Shown one piece after another: positions 19,620-30,900 of a stretch of DNA of 64,000 bases. Under the pieces are notes generated by a model that was not told where the DNA came from, searched no databases, and saw nothing but the letters and a program-made list of their open reading frames with translations. Made by a program: the position numbers and the translations under genes. This DNA comes from Stentor coeruleus (Eukaryota; Ciliophora; Heterotrichea; Heterotrichida; Stentoridae): contig MPUH01000229.1 in the NCBI GenBank assembly GCA_001970955.1, positions 1-64,000 of the forward strand, in the 5' to 3' direction. Position 1 is the stretch's first letter. Each line of letters begins with the position of its first letter.

Positions 19620-22600
19620 ATGGACAATGAAATTAAAGCTGCTATTCAAATTCAAAAGATCATTAGAGGATTTCTTATAAGACAAAGACTATATGCTCTT
19701 TACCCGAAATACCTCAACTTTGCAAGCAAGAAAATCCTTAAAAATCAGAATTTTTTAGAGGATAGATTTACTATAATCACTAATTTTTCCAAATCTAATA
19801 AAGAAATAAAGGCAAAATCAGAAAACAGTGAAAATCTGAGTGAAAAAAACAAGATTGATCCAGAACCAAATTTTAATCCGAAAATAAATCCTGAAAACAA
19901 ACATGAAAAGCAGGAAATCATCGAAGATTCATATGAAATTTATTCAGAATCAAAAACAACTATAGGAATTTTAATATTAAAAACATATAAAGAAATTGTA
20001 AAACCTTTATCTGATCTTGAGATAATTAAACAAGAAAATTACTTAGAGGAATATAGTAAAAGTTATAGTGGAGAGTATGAGAAAAGCTTAGATAAGAATA
20101 GTAACTCTCAAAATGATGAGCATGATAAAATAAGTGATATTGGGAATCATAATAAAAGTAGTGAAGGTTTAATTGTAAAAAAATTATCAGAATCTAGTAT
20201 TGAGAATATAGAAAAAGATGAGGAAGAAGAGGAAGAAGGAAATAAAGATAATAGTGAAGAGGAAGAAGATTTAAAAAAGATAAATGATAAAAGTAATAGT
20301 CTTAAAAAAAGCAAAGACGAAATCGAAGTGGAATCAGGAGAAGAAAAAAGTAGTAGTTTAGATGGAAGTATTGGCTTTAAAAATGAAGATGAAGAAAATA
20401 AGGAAAAAGTTGAGGGAAATAATGAAGAGGAAAAAGTTGAGGGAAATAATGAAGAGGAAAAAGTTGAGGGAAATAATGAAGAGGAAAAAGTTGAGATAAA
20501 AAATTATGATGAAGAAAATGAGGAAAATGCTGAGGGAAATAGTGAAGAGGAAAAAGTTGAGATAAAAAATTATGATGAAGAAAATGTTGAGAATAAAAGT
20601 GATGAGGAAAGTAGTGAAGAAGAAAATGAGGTGAAAAATAAAGTCAGCAATTTAGAAAATCATAATGAAATGAGTAAACTTATGAATGATAGTGGGGAAG
20701 AAGATAGTTTTGAAAATGAAGGGAATATAGGAAATAAAGATAAAGATAGCGAGGGGAAAAATGAAGATATAGTGATGGACAAAAAAGAAATTATAGTAAA
20801 TAAAGATGAGAATATTGAAAAAAGTAATGAGAAAAATGAAGATATAGTGATGGACAAAAAAGAAACTATAGTAAATAAAAATGAGAATATTGAAAAAAGT
20901 ACTGAGAAAGTTGAAGGCGGGGTGATGAGTGAGAAAGAAAAAGATTTTGTAAATGAAAAGGTTATAGAAAACAAAGATGAGAATAAAGAAGTTGCTGAAA
21001 TTTCAGTTGCGAGTGAAAAAGAAAATAATAAAGAAGTTTCTGAAATTTCAGTCACGAGTGAAAAAGAAAATAATAAAGAAGTTGCTGAGATTTCAGTTGT
21101 AAGTGAAAAAGAAAACGATAAAATAATAAAAAAAGATGACGCCATTGAAAAAAGTATTGAAAAAGATGAAGATAAGTTATTGGGTGATAAAGAAAACGAA
21201 GCTAAACTCCCAGAGATTACAACAAACAAAAACGACGATATCGAAAAAAAAATTGTAAAAAAAGTCAGTATTAAAAATGAAAAAAGCTTTGAAGAAATTA
21301 AAAACAATGAAAAAAGCCCCAATAAAGAGTCTTCAGCAAACCAAAGTCTAGTCAGCGAAAAAGGTCAGCAAAAACCCAGAAAACTATCAAAAGGAAAAAA
21401 AGATGAAAAACCAGATTTAATCTTCAATAGCGATCAAAGCAATCTAAACAAAAAAACCCCAGAGCATCTGAAATCAGAAAAAGATTCTTCCTTAAACCAA
21501 AGTTCAATCAGTGGAAGTTCCAATCCAGCTTTTAAACCAAAACCTGAAAGAAGCGACCCAGCATCAATATCCCATTTACAGAGTATAAAAAAAAAGAAAT
21601 CCAATATACCCAAGAAAAAACTAGACAACTCAAAAGATTCAATTTCTAAAACTAAACCCAAACCTAACGAAAAAATCTTAGAAACTAATCCTAAAGAAAA
21701 AAATTCTAGTGATAAAGATAGTCACATATCTAAAAAACAAGAAACAAAACCTCAAATTAAAGAAGAAACCAAGTCTATAAACAACTCAATAATTTCTCAT
21801 AAAAGTACTGAAAATAACAAATCTAAAACCCAAGAACAAGAAGACAAAAATCCAGACCTGGAAAACCAAGCAAAAATCTTAGCACTTTTAAGCTCTGAAG
21901 CTAAAAATCTTAAGCTAAATCTATCAAAAAACCCTTTATCTGGACCAAACTCGCAACAACGCCCAAGTCTTTTATCTCTACCAAAACCTACAGATACTTT
22001 TATAAACCCATTACTTCCTGATATAGATAACAAAACCCCACCAGTAAAAAATACTCCTTCATTTCCACAAATTATCACTTCATCTTTTACTGAATCTAAA
22101 CCTCAAGATCATGAAAATCTTGATTCTTCAAGCCCATTTCCTATGCCAGTAGAAGACAAAAGTATGGAAAAATCAGAAGTTTTATATGAAAAGCCTAGTA
22201 ATTCTTCTTATAAAGAGAATAAAATTTCTATTAAAACCCCTTCACATAGTTCAAGTTCTAGTTTTGATAGCCCAAAAAGTTTAAAAAGACTTGAAAGTGA
22301 TAAAACACAAAAAAACTCTACACCAAAATCGAAAAGACCTTCAGGTTCTTTTGCTGAATCTATTGATAAAAAAGCTAATGAAGAGTCTAAAAGACTATCA
22401 CAACAAAGTCAAGGATCTTATAATAATAAGCATACTGAAAATTCATTGGAAATAAAAAATGAATTAAGAGTACATGAAAGTTTGAAATCAGAAAGCTCAG
22501 ATAAGACTATGAAGTTTGATGGGAAAATAGAGAAATTTTCACCGGATTTTAAAGGAAAACTTAGTCATTCTAGTAGCTTTTCTAAGTCTAGTTATAAGGA

Positions 22601-23603
22601 ATCTCAGAAAAGTGCGGAATTTCTTAAGGATAATGAAAGGAGTTATGAGAATATTGCTAAGAATAGTGAAGATTTTTATGATTTTGAAAAAGATTATAAA
22701 CAGAGTGATAGTGATGATGATAAAGACCTAGAAAGTAATATTTACATCAAACAACAAACTGATTTTGCCAATATGAACATAGAAACTAACGATTTTGGTA
22801 ATGATATCAGAATCCATGAGCGTAACTCAATGGAAATACAAAACTTCTTACCTTATATCGAAAGTCCCTCATCTCCCCATCCCCATCAAAACTTCGAAAT
22901 CAAAAACAAAAACAAAAAGTCCAAAACTGAATTCAAACCTTCAGAAAAGCCTCAAGTTATTAAAAATACACGCAAAAAACTAAGTGACTCCAAATATACC
23001 CCAGAAAGCAAATCCCACAGCATATTACCAAGTTTTATTCCTTCAAAAACTTCAGAAAAATTCGAAATCCCTCATAAAAACGACCATATCGCCCCAACTT
23101 CATATAGTAAAACAACAAGTTTTGCCCCAAGCCAACTATCTCATCTCCCAATCATAGGTAAAGACGATGCAAACAAAGCCTCAAACAATTTCCCAATTAT
23201 ACCGACAAAGAAAAATCAAGCTAATAAACAAGAATCAAAAATAAAACTAAATAAAATCATTCAATTGTCAGGCCGAGCTGAGACTAAGTCCAAAAAAGCA
23301 GAAAAAATAGACAAAAATCTTGTTTTCGATATAAAACCCCCTGTAAAAAGAGCTAGTTCCAAACAGAATTTCAAAATAAGCCCAAGAACTCCTGATGATA
23401 TCGGCAAAGCATTCCATGTTGTAGAAAAACATGTAGAAGTCGCGCAGAAAAATCCATATGATGTTGGTTGGAGCCAGAAACTGTTTAAAAAGTTTTTCAA
23501 CTTGAATATAAAAATTGACCAAAGTGCTGCATCTTTGCCTAAATTAAAACTCATCAAAATCCGCCGTGACAATATTAAAAACCTGCTAAAAAATAACAAG
23601 TAA
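19620..23603 (+). CDS. Large acidic repeat protein with an N-terminal IQ motif
   Basis: 1327 residues in one exon. Residues 7-27 form an IQ motif (AAIQIQKIIRGFLIRQRLY), a calmodulin-binding site. The rest is disordered. About 195-460 is Glu/Asn/Lys-rich with tandem units such as KVEGNNEEE (27 bp each near 20405-20490). About 455-505 has three units of the type EVAEISVASEKENNK (45 bp each). A long Ser/Lys/Pro region follows. The C-terminus is basic and more ordered (GWSQKLFKKFFNLNIKIDQS). Probably a cytoskeletal or cortical scaffold regulated by calmodulin; no family was recognised beyond the IQ motif. Confidence 0.75.
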   Translation: MDNEIKAAIQIQKIIRGFLIRQRLYALYPKYLNFASKKILKNQNFLEDRFTIITNFSKSNKEIKAKSENSENLSEKNKIDPEPNFNPKINPENKHEKQEIIEDSYEIYSESKTTIGILILKTYKEIVKPLSDLEIIKQENYLEEYSKSYSGEYEKSLDKNSNSQNDEHDKISDIGNHNKSSEGLIVKKLSESSIENIEKDEEEEEEGNKDNSEEEEDLKKINDKSNSLKKSKDEIEVESGEEKSSSLDGSIGFKNEDEENKEKVEGNNEEEKVEGNNEEEKVEGNNEEEKVEIKNYDEENEENAEGNSEEEKVEIKNYDEENVENKSDEESSEEENEVKNKVSNLENHNEMSKLMNDSGEEDSFENEGNIGNKDKDSEGKNEDIVMDKKEIIVNKDENIEKSNEKNEDIVMDKKETIVNKNENIEKSTEKVEGGVMSEKEKDFVNEKVIENKDENKEVAEISVASEKENNKEVSEISVTSEKENNKEVAEISVVSEKENDKIIKKDDAIEKSIEKDEDKLLGDKENEAKLPEITTNKNDDIEKKIVKKVSIKNEKSFEEIKNNEKSPNKESSANQSLVSEKGQQKPRKLSKGKKDEKPDLIFNSDQSNLNKKTPEHLKSEKDSSLNQSSISGSSNPAFKPKPERSDPASISHLQSIKKKKSNIPKKKLDNSKDSISKTKPKPNEKILETNPKEKNSSDKDSHISKKQETKPQIKEETKSINNSIISHKSTENNKSKTQEQEDKNPDLENQAKILALLSSEAKNLKLNLSKNPLSGPNSQQRPSLLSLPKPTDTFINPLLPDIDNKTPPVKNTPSFPQIITSSFTESKPQDHENLDSSSPFPMPVEDKSMEKSEVLYEKPSNSSYKENKISIKTPSHSSSSSFDSPKSLKRLESDKTQKNSTPKSKRPSGSFAESIDKKANEESKRLSQQSQGSYNNKHTENSLEIKNELRVHESLKSESSDKTMKFDGKIEKFSPDFKGKLSHSSSFSKSSYKESQKSAEFLKDNERSYENIAKNSEDFYDFEKDYKQSDSDDDKDLESNIYIKQQTDFANMNIETNDFGNDIRIHERNSMEIQNFLPYIESPSSPHPHQNFEIKNKNKKSKTEFKPSEKPQVIKNTRKKLSDSKYTPESKSHSILPSFIPSKTSEKFEIPHKNDHIAPTSYSKTTSFAPSQLSHLPIIGKDDANKASNNFPIIPTKKNQANKQESKIKLNKIIQLSGRAETKSKKAEKIDKNLVFDIKPPVKRASSKQNFKISPRTPDDIGKAFHVVEKHVEVAQKNPYDVGWSQKLFKKFFNLNIKIDQSAASLPKLKLIKIRRDNIKNLLKNNK

Positions 23604-23630
23604 TTCTTTATATTTTCTTATAATTTAAAT

Positions 23631-23981
23631 ATGTCCTATCTAGTGATATTTCTTTTTCTCATACCATTCCTCTACTTTATATATTCCAATTACTTCCACA
23701 AGCAAACAAAGTCTATTTCTAGAACCCACTTACACTCCAACAACACTTTAAATCATCCCAAAAAAAACCCTAATCAATACATCCAAGAAACCCCAAGAAT
23801 CCCGGTAAAACCCTTAGAATCATATAGAAATCATACTATAACTAATTATCATATAATGGAAACTCCACAATATAAAACAAAAACCCTAATAATCAACTGT
23901 GATGATAAAAAAGAAAACATCCCGCCACAAAACAAAATATGGAATTTAGACTTTACACCAAGTCTATCATGTAAATATTAA
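23631..23981 (+). CDS. Small single-pass membrane protein
   Basis: 116 residues. An N-terminal hydrophobic segment (YLVIFLFLIPFLYFIYSNYF) is followed by a polar tail rich in Asn, Pro and Lys. The tail contains DDKKENIPPQNKIW near the end, a KEN-box-like sequence. It starts 27 bp after the stop of the IQ protein on the same strand. No family was recognised. The codon use is gene-like, so it is kept as a probable gene. Confidence 0.5.
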   Translation: MSYLVIFLFLIPFLYFIYSNYFHKQTKSISRTHLHSNNTLNHPKKNPNQYIQETPRIPVKPLESYRNHTITNYHIMETPQYKTKTLIINCDDKKENIPPQNKIWNLDFTPSLSCKY

Positions 23982-24059
23982 TAATTCATATAAATTTATG
24001 ATTATCTTAAGAATTTTATACAAATTTTTTATATTAGAAATATTCAAATGAACTTATGA
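23982..24059. other. Short intergenic gap
   Basis: AT-rich; nothing recognised. Confidence 0.4.
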
Positions 24060-24670
24060 ATTTTATCCAAACGACTCATTACTAACTTCTTGTTCTTGTG
24101 AGGTAACAGCTTCACTTATATATTCTTGATTCAATAAACTTCTTATTGGTTTTGATATTTCAAGCTCTTTACTTAAGCTGCTTGATGCAACTTGGTCTAT
24201 TAAAAAGGCCTTTTATGGATTTTTTCACTGATTTCCTGGAATTTTAGTTTATATTCTAGTTTTTTTTTAAGCATTTCGTTTTTACGTTCTTCAACCTGTC
24301 ATTTTCATCATTTTTTCTACTACACTTTTTTAGTGTTCCAGTATTTTTCATCAATCTCAGCATTACTTGATGCTTTATTTTCCTCAGCTCTTCATCCTGA
24401 AGCTTTTATTCCTGCTTTTCCTTTTATATCTCCATATATATTCCCTTTTACAAGCCATCATGTCTTTAGTTTTTTGAGTTATAGACGGCATTATTTTTGG
24501 TTTTGCAAAATCTGAAACTGCTCTTTTGACAACTTTAGTTTATTAGCCCAGTTCTGTAATGCTTGAGCTTGATAATCTAATAATCTTAAAGCTTCTTGGG
24601 ATTTCTGGTTTTCATGAAATCCAAAAGGTTGTGGTACAGTTGGTGTATAATCCTCTCATCCTTATCCATA
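24060..24670 (-). pseudogene. Decayed coiled-coil protein gene
   Basis: The minus strand reads YTPTVPQPFGFHENQKSQEA then LRLLDYQAQALQNWANKLKL and LSKEQFQILQNQK before a stop. Further on, across several stops and shifts, come AEENKASSNAEIDEKYWNT, VEERKNEMLKKKLEYKLKF and QEISEKIHKRPF. These are clearly remnants of a helical coiled-coil protein with a TVPQPFGFH-type motif. At least five breaks make it non-functional. No other member of this family was recognised in the window. Confidence 0.55.
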
Positions 24671-24893
24671 ATGCCCTTCCTCAATATTTTTTCCACAAAT
24701 CAGGCACTTAAACCTCCACAACCAAAACCAAACCATTCACTCCTTCTCTTTACCCACAAAAAACCAACCAAAAGCATTTTCCTTCAAAAAACTCCAATCT
24801 ATGAATCCATCTAAATCCCATAATATCCGCTTAAAAACCTTATCAAAATCTTCATTTTCAACCTTCCTCATAATATCAGGCAACCCATAAAAA
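24671..24893. other. 5' flank of the EF-hand/IQ gene
   Basis: C-rich, G-poor 5' flank on the coding strand; an open frame here is low complexity and was not called. Confidence 0.4.
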
Positions 24894-27413
24894 ATGGCAG
24901 GGACTGAAATCGACGACTTAGAATCCTATCACGAAGGTATTCTCAAGAAATACGAATTCTCAGGGATATCTTCTTTAACTCCTTCAGAAATATGCTTAAC
25001 CTTACTTTCTCAATCTTGGGAGTATTTCTTCTTCAAAGCCACAAAAACTCATTGGCTTAGTGTAGTAAGCAATTACAAGCCTACTTTGGTATCATATATG
25101 AAAGCTACAGCTTCAGAAAACCTCAAAGCCAAAGAACAAGAAAATCTAGCCCTTAAACAACAAGCTGGAAGAAAATTTCTTGAGCTCCTGGACAACATTT
25201 CTATATCTAATGCAGGGACAATATCTGACCCTTCATTAAAAGATGACCATATTGTTGAAAGACTTAAAGAACTCCTTAGCAAAAAATCAATATCTCTTAT
25301 GAATCTTCTGCTTAAAAACGATTCTAACCACGATGGGTTTATGAGCAAAAGTGAATTCATCAATGCCCTTGAAGAAATTGGCATGATGCCTCAGGATTTA
25401 GTCGCTCTTATCCGTATAGCTGGTTATCGTCCTGGTGTGGACCGAATCCCAGTTGCAGGGTTTTCTGAATTTCTCTCCAAACGTGGTGACGATCGTAAAA
25501 AAGAAGAATATGCCCTTTTTACAAAAGTCTTAACTGCATTCAATTCAAAAGACAAAAATCTAAGTAAAGTCTTTGCTTTTCTTGATGCTAACAAGGATGG
25601 TGTAGTAACTTTAGATGAAATGCGTCAAGGACTTAGTAGTATGAGTGTTAATTTAAGCTTGGCTGAATGTAAAGAAGTCTTTGCAGTTTTAGATAAAGAT
25701 CGTAGTGGAAGTATAAGCCTTGATGAATTGAAAAAAAGACTTAATACTTTAAGTTCTGGAGGACATGAGGTTAAAGGAAGCGAAAGTAGTAAATTAAACG
25801 GAACTTTAGAAGTCAATGTTTTGAAAGGGCAAAAATTCAAAGCTGGAGCTAAGACAATAAAGGTAAAATTTGGAAATACAGAGTATACATCAGGTAGTAG
25901 TAATGATGCTAATCCTGAATGGAAGTTTAAAAATACATTCGAAGTGACAAATCAAGTATTGCAGAATGTTCCGAGAGAAGTGGAATTTGAAGTGTTTTCA
26001 GGGAAAAAATCTGAAGGTAAAGCTGTTGTGTTACTGAGTGACATAAGGAATATTGATGTTTATAAAGGGAAATTAGATATTCAAGTTAATAAACAGTCCC
26101 ATGGAATAGTATTAGTAAAATGCACTTGGACTGATATTCAATCAGCCCCAGTATCAGAAAAAGGGAATTTATCTTTAGCTCTAATTAGAGGGGAAAATAT
26201 AATATCAGATTTCATAGCAAGTTTTAACGATAAACATCTTATACTATCAGCTAAAACTCTTGGCCAAACACTTCGGATTGAAAAAATCAAAAAAAACTTA
26301 GATGGGGTGTTAAAAATCACAAAACATCCAGATGGGCCTTCAAAAGATCTAAACTTAGGGGATATAATAAATGAAGATAAAAGAACCCCTTATGAAGTTG
26401 TTATAGAAAAAACCAAGCTGTATATACAAATATTATGGGAAGAATTCGACCCTGAAGATGAAAAAGAAGATATCGCTGCAACAAAAATCCAAGCGGCTTG
26501 GAGAGGATATTCAGTAAGAAATGGTGTGAGGATTAAATGCCCTAGAAAACTTATATTAAAAAAAACAGCTACTTATGAAGGAAGGAGATATATACTTATG
26601 ATTTATCAAGGGGTAAAAGGTCTTCAAATAGAAGTTCATCCTGGAGATAGTACACAGGTAGGACTTGATACTGTTTTAAGTCTTAATGAATATCCAATGC
26701 AAGATCTTGATGATTTATTAGTACAGATTAATCTTAAATCTGATATGACACTTGGAAGCTTATTAGAAAAAAAGACGATAAGGGGAAATTTGAATATTGA
26801 ACTTGTGCAGTGTAGGAATTTGCCACCTTCATTATTACATTTCTCAATTGGGAATACTAGTTCTAGTATTAGTACATCGAAACCAGAAAAAGCGATATTT
26901 GAATCAATATCTTTTAATAAACCCCCTCCTGAAGTGAAATGTAGGGTATTTAATGGTGCTAGTAAAGAACTTATAGCTGAATGTGGTGTTTATTGGACAC
27001 ATGCTATAATGGTTAAAGGGAAATGGACATCGAATAGTGTTGTGTATATTGGTGAACAAGCAAGTGTTATAATTAAAACCAAATGGGAAGAATTAGAAGA
27101 TATTTCAAAAGATGAAGCAGCAGCTATATTCATACAAAAGAACTGGAGAGCTAAAAAAGAGAGAGAAGAACTTAAAATTCGTATGAGGAAAAACACTTTA
27201 GTAGGCAGACGAGGAATAACTAAAGGAAATAGGATATTCTTAGTATCTGTTTTAGATGAACCTTCAAATTATCTTATTCAATTACATCCTGCTGATAATC
27301 CTCAGGTCCCAACTTTTGAAGTTATTGATAAGGTTACAGTAGGTAAAGATACTGATATTGAAGAGTTGTTTAAGAAAATTTCTGTTGAAGACAACAAGAT
27401 CAAACTTAATTAG
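24894..27413 (+). CDS. EF-hand, IQ and C2-like repeat protein
   Basis: 839 residues, one exon. EF-hand loops are at about 143-154 (DSNHDGFMSKSE), 231-242 (DANKDGVVTLDE) and 267-278 (DKDRSGSISLDE). A fourth, between the first two, is degenerate. Two C2-like beta domains begin near 303 (GTLEVNVLKGQKFKAGAK) and 630 (RGNLNIELVQCRNLPPS). Each is followed by a short related beta segment and an IQ motif: AATKIQAAWRGYSVRNGV near 527 and AAAIFIQKNWRAKKEREEL near 741. The alternation of C2-like and IQ modules suggests an internal duplication. Probably a calcium-regulated cortical or membrane-associated protein; exact family unknown. Confidence 0.75.
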   Translation: MAGTEIDDLESYHEGILKKYEFSGISSLTPSEICLTLLSQSWEYFFFKATKTHWLSVVSNYKPTLVSYMKATASENLKAKEQENLALKQQAGRKFLELLDNISISNAGTISDPSLKDDHIVERLKELLSKKSISLMNLLLKNDSNHDGFMSKSEFINALEEIGMMPQDLVALIRIAGYRPGVDRIPVAGFSEFLSKRGDDRKKEEYALFTKVLTAFNSKDKNLSKVFAFLDANKDGVVTLDEMRQGLSSMSVNLSLAECKEVFAVLDKDRSGSISLDELKKRLNTLSSGGHEVKGSESSKLNGTLEVNVLKGQKFKAGAKTIKVKFGNTEYTSGSSNDANPEWKFKNTFEVTNQVLQNVPREVEFEVFSGKKSEGKAVVLLSDIRNIDVYKGKLDIQVNKQSHGIVLVKCTWTDIQSAPVSEKGNLSLALIRGENIISDFIASFNDKHLILSAKTLGQTLRIEKIKKNLDGVLKITKHPDGPSKDLNLGDIINEDKRTPYEVVIEKTKLYIQILWEEFDPEDEKEDIAATKIQAAWRGYSVRNGVRIKCPRKLILKKTATYEGRRYILMIYQGVKGLQIEVHPGDSTQVGLDTVLSLNEYPMQDLDDLLVQINLKSDMTLGSLLEKKTIRGNLNIELVQCRNLPPSLLHFSIGNTSSSISTSKPEKAIFESISFNKPPPEVKCRVFNGASKELIAECGVYWTHAIMVKGKWTSNSVVYIGEQASVIIKTKWEELEDISKDEAAAIFIQKNWRAKKEREELKIRMRKNTLVGRRGITKGNRIFLVSVLDEPSNYLIQLHPADNPQVPTFEVIDKVTVGKDTDIEELFKKISVEDNKIKLN

Positions 27414-27523
27414 TTTAGGTTAGTTTATCAATAAACTTTGCAATGATCATATTTTTTTTAGATTTATTTAATTTTAATACTGTGTGATTTCCTGTGCTAA
27501 TAAATCAATTAAAAATCATCATA

Positions 27524-27799
27524 TTATAAACCATGCAAATCTAAACAACAAGTTCTTAATATAAATCTATATATAATTTTAATCAAACCTAAAGGATAAA
27601 AAAAACATATATAAGTTAGCATAAAGAAGTAGCTACAACAAATATTATCTATTCCAAAATTTCTCCTAACAAAGATTTCTCCAGTTTTTAAAGTAGCTAA
27701 TTGTTTCTCTTTTCTTAAGCAATTAAGATAATATCCATAATTATTATCATCAAAAATATCTTCCAATAAAATCCTTACAAAAAAACTCCTCATCTTCAA
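27524..27799 (-). CDS. Possible small membrane protein
   Basis: 91 codons from MKMRSFFVRILLEDIFDDNN. The N-terminal half has gene-like codon use (KEKQLATLKTGEIFVRRNFG). The C-terminal half is hydrophobic (YFFMLTYICFFYPLGLIKII) and ends CCLDLHGL. It could be a real small gene, or a fragment. No family was recognised, and no intron donor or acceptor extends it convincingly. Confidence 0.35.
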   Translation of the reverse strand: MKMRSFFVRILLEDIFDDNNYGYYLNCLRKEKQLATLKTGEIFVRRNFGIDNICCSYFFMLTYICFFYPLGLIKIIYRFILRTCCLDLHGL

Positions 27800-27994
27800 A
27801 ATCGCAAACCCTCTTATAAAAACCCTTTCAAAATATTAACAGCTATTATTCTAAATCTCTCAATATCCATCATATTCCTCATTAAACTAATAATAATTAA
27901 TCATCCTTACCCTCCACAATAAACTTTCTTTAAATATATCATTACAATTATTTCCATAAGCTTCTATTTTTATATTATTTTTATTCTAAAAAAA

Positions 27995-30900
27995 CTAAGT
28001 CGTAGTTATCACATCCTCATACGTAAATTCTTGATAACTCCTTGCAGAGTCAGTCATAAGCAAAGACTTCTTAGTAGCTAAAACACTTGAATTATCAAAA
28101 TTATTATCAAGTTTACGAGATTTCTTTTTGCTTCTCTTTATAGCTTTACGACTTTTTACAGCATATAAAATTCTCATAAAAAACCCTTCAGTCAAGTCCA
28201 TAAAATATGAGAAAATCTGTAGTAACCCCGTAATCCCCCCAAGTAAACCAGTAAATATAAGCGAAAATGCTTGTTGTTGAGAAACTTTCGTCAAAAGCGC
28301 TGAGTTTTGTTTACTAAGTACAATTTCTAAAGACAAACTCGTATAAAAAGGTACATCAGATGGGTCAAAAGTTGAGCCTAAAGTTGGTTTTGTGCTACTT
28401 ATCACATAATACCCTGTTGTTAAAGATGGTTCATTATCAAATACTGAATAAATCGTATCTATTGTCACAACACTCGCAGTATTTCCTATAAGTACTTTAC
28501 TTGTCTCAGGTTGAACACTCACAATAACACTACTAATTTTTTTTTCTATACCAGAAGATGCGGTAATATTCACATCAATAGACGAAGCAAAACACAATTC
28601 ACCTGTAACTTTCATTGATAATTGAGGAAAAGACCCAAGTCGACAATTTTTGCAATATGACGTCAAAATACAATTCCCATCTATAGATTCACATGATGTG
28701 TTAAATATAGAATACTCCATATCATAAGAATTTAAAGCATTTTTACATGTAATATTTATAGGACATACTCCACCATAATTGTTTAAATATATCCAAAATG
28801 TTATATCACCAGATATATCTGGATAATCTTGTAATATTGATACAAGTGGGACTAATGCTTGAGATGTTGAAGAGTTTTCTAATACAAAATATATAATAGT
28901 AACAGCAGCTAAACAAGCTCCTGCTATAATAAAAAGTATAGTAAAGCATCCACCGATTTCTGTTTTTTTAAGAATCATAGGTTCATTGAGTTTATCATTA
29001 TGATTTTGTTTGAATATATCTGCTATTTTTATAAAAACTCTAAACCGTTTGTGTAAGGCAAACCATATAATAATAGCAACTCCTAGTATTATTGATGCTA
29101 TTTCAAGGTTTAAGGTTATGTTGTATGCTGAAGTTGATAATTTTGATAAATTTGGGTTTATTGAAGTTATTGAGGATTGAGTATATGATATTTTTGGATT
29201 TATTGCCCCTACTGGACAATATGAAAATGATGGACAAGAATAACATGCTGAAAGTCCTTCTTTGTTACTGAAATAACCATATGGGCAAGGAAGGCAAAAG
29301 ACTTTGGAATGACTCATAGAATTAGTATTGTAGGTTCCTTTTGAACAGTTTGTACAAACTTTTGAGTCGAGGGTATCAGAATATGTACCTTGAGGACAGG
29401 CTTTACATGTTTCATTGAATATTTGAGTACCTTTTGAGCATGGGAATTTTGAGTATTGGATTTTGTAAAGAACTGCTTCGTTTGATGATAAAGATATTGA
29501 GTTTAATCCACGACTACCTCCAAATACTATGATGGTTTTGTTGAATGATGTATATGATCCACCATATAAATATGATTGAAGTGTATATTGTTCTAGAAGT
29601 TCACCGTTGGATATATTGAAAAGATTAATTGAGTTTGAAAGATAAGATAAATACTCACCACCTAGTTGTAAGATGAAAGATGATGATGTCATAATTGCAC
29701 TACCTGTAGCTGTGTATGAAAGTGTAGAAATAGTTGAAAAAGATAATGATGATAATGAAAATCTTAAAACTTTAGAGTTATATTGCTCATTACTTAGTTT
29801 TCCAAAAGAGACAAATAAAATATCATCTTCAACTTCACAATGATGATAAGCTATCCCCATCTCATACATTGCAATTTTTTCATAACTCGAAGTTCCAAAC
29901 TCAAACTTCCAAAGTTCTGGTGACAACCCCATATGAGTCACACCTCCAAATATATATAAAACAGCACCAACACCAACAATACAAGCTGAAGCCCTTGGCG
30001 AAGGTTTATTTTCACTAGTCGCAATTTTACTCCAATGTAATTCAGAACTAAGTTCTAAAAGCTCACTAGTTAATCCATCTCTAGTCATACCTCCAAACAC
30101 AACAAGAGATCCAGCAAATGAGCAGGCACAATGTTTACTAAGTCCTTTAAAATCATTATAATATTCAACAGCATGCCAAGTATTTTTAACCATATCCAAT
30201 TTCCATACATCATTAAGTAATTCTCCCTGATACTCTCCACCAATCATATATGCAAATCCAAGTAAATATGTCATTGTAGCAAATCTTCTAGGTTTAGGGT
30301 ATGTAATATTATTACTAATAACTTCACTTTGTATATTCTCTATATAATATTTTGTAAGTTTATTAGATAATCCTTGTATTTCAATACCCCCAAAAGTGTA
30401 AATACTATCATTAATATAAACACATCCAAATAAATACCCAGTGTTTTCAGTGGTTTTATAAGACCAGGTGAGTTCTTGTAAATCAAAACTATAAATATTA
30501 TAAGAAAAATCATAGGATTCAAGACCTAAAAGTACATAAGCTGAAGAATCACTAAGTATAACACATGCATTAGTAAGAATTGGACCTTGAGGAAGGACTT
30601 GTAAAGTTAAAGAAGTTATAGAATAAATATATGAAATCCCTGATTCATATATGAAAATCTTATCTCCATAGCAAGATATTAACCCTGAAGTCCCAGAACC
30701 AATACGATCAAGTTCTGACCATACATGACTATCAGTATTAAACCTAAATAAAAATCACATATACAAAATCGCATCTGGTGGCTTATAAGTATCTCCGCCA
30801 TATAGAAAAAAATAGTCTATGCCAGAAATCTGACTACTACAATAAGCATTTGTTCTTCTTTTGCCAGGATTTATTCCTGAGGTTTCTACATATTCCCACT

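Noticed and set aside
20660-22078. Minus-strand open frames opposite the acidic IQ protein
   Set aside because: Serine/phenylalanine-rich shadows of Lys/Glu codons on the true strand.
24333-24814. Two plus-strand frames between the small membrane protein and the EF-hand/IQ gene
   Set aside because: They run opposite, or beside, the decayed minus-strand coiled-coil gene and have no gene-like features of their own.
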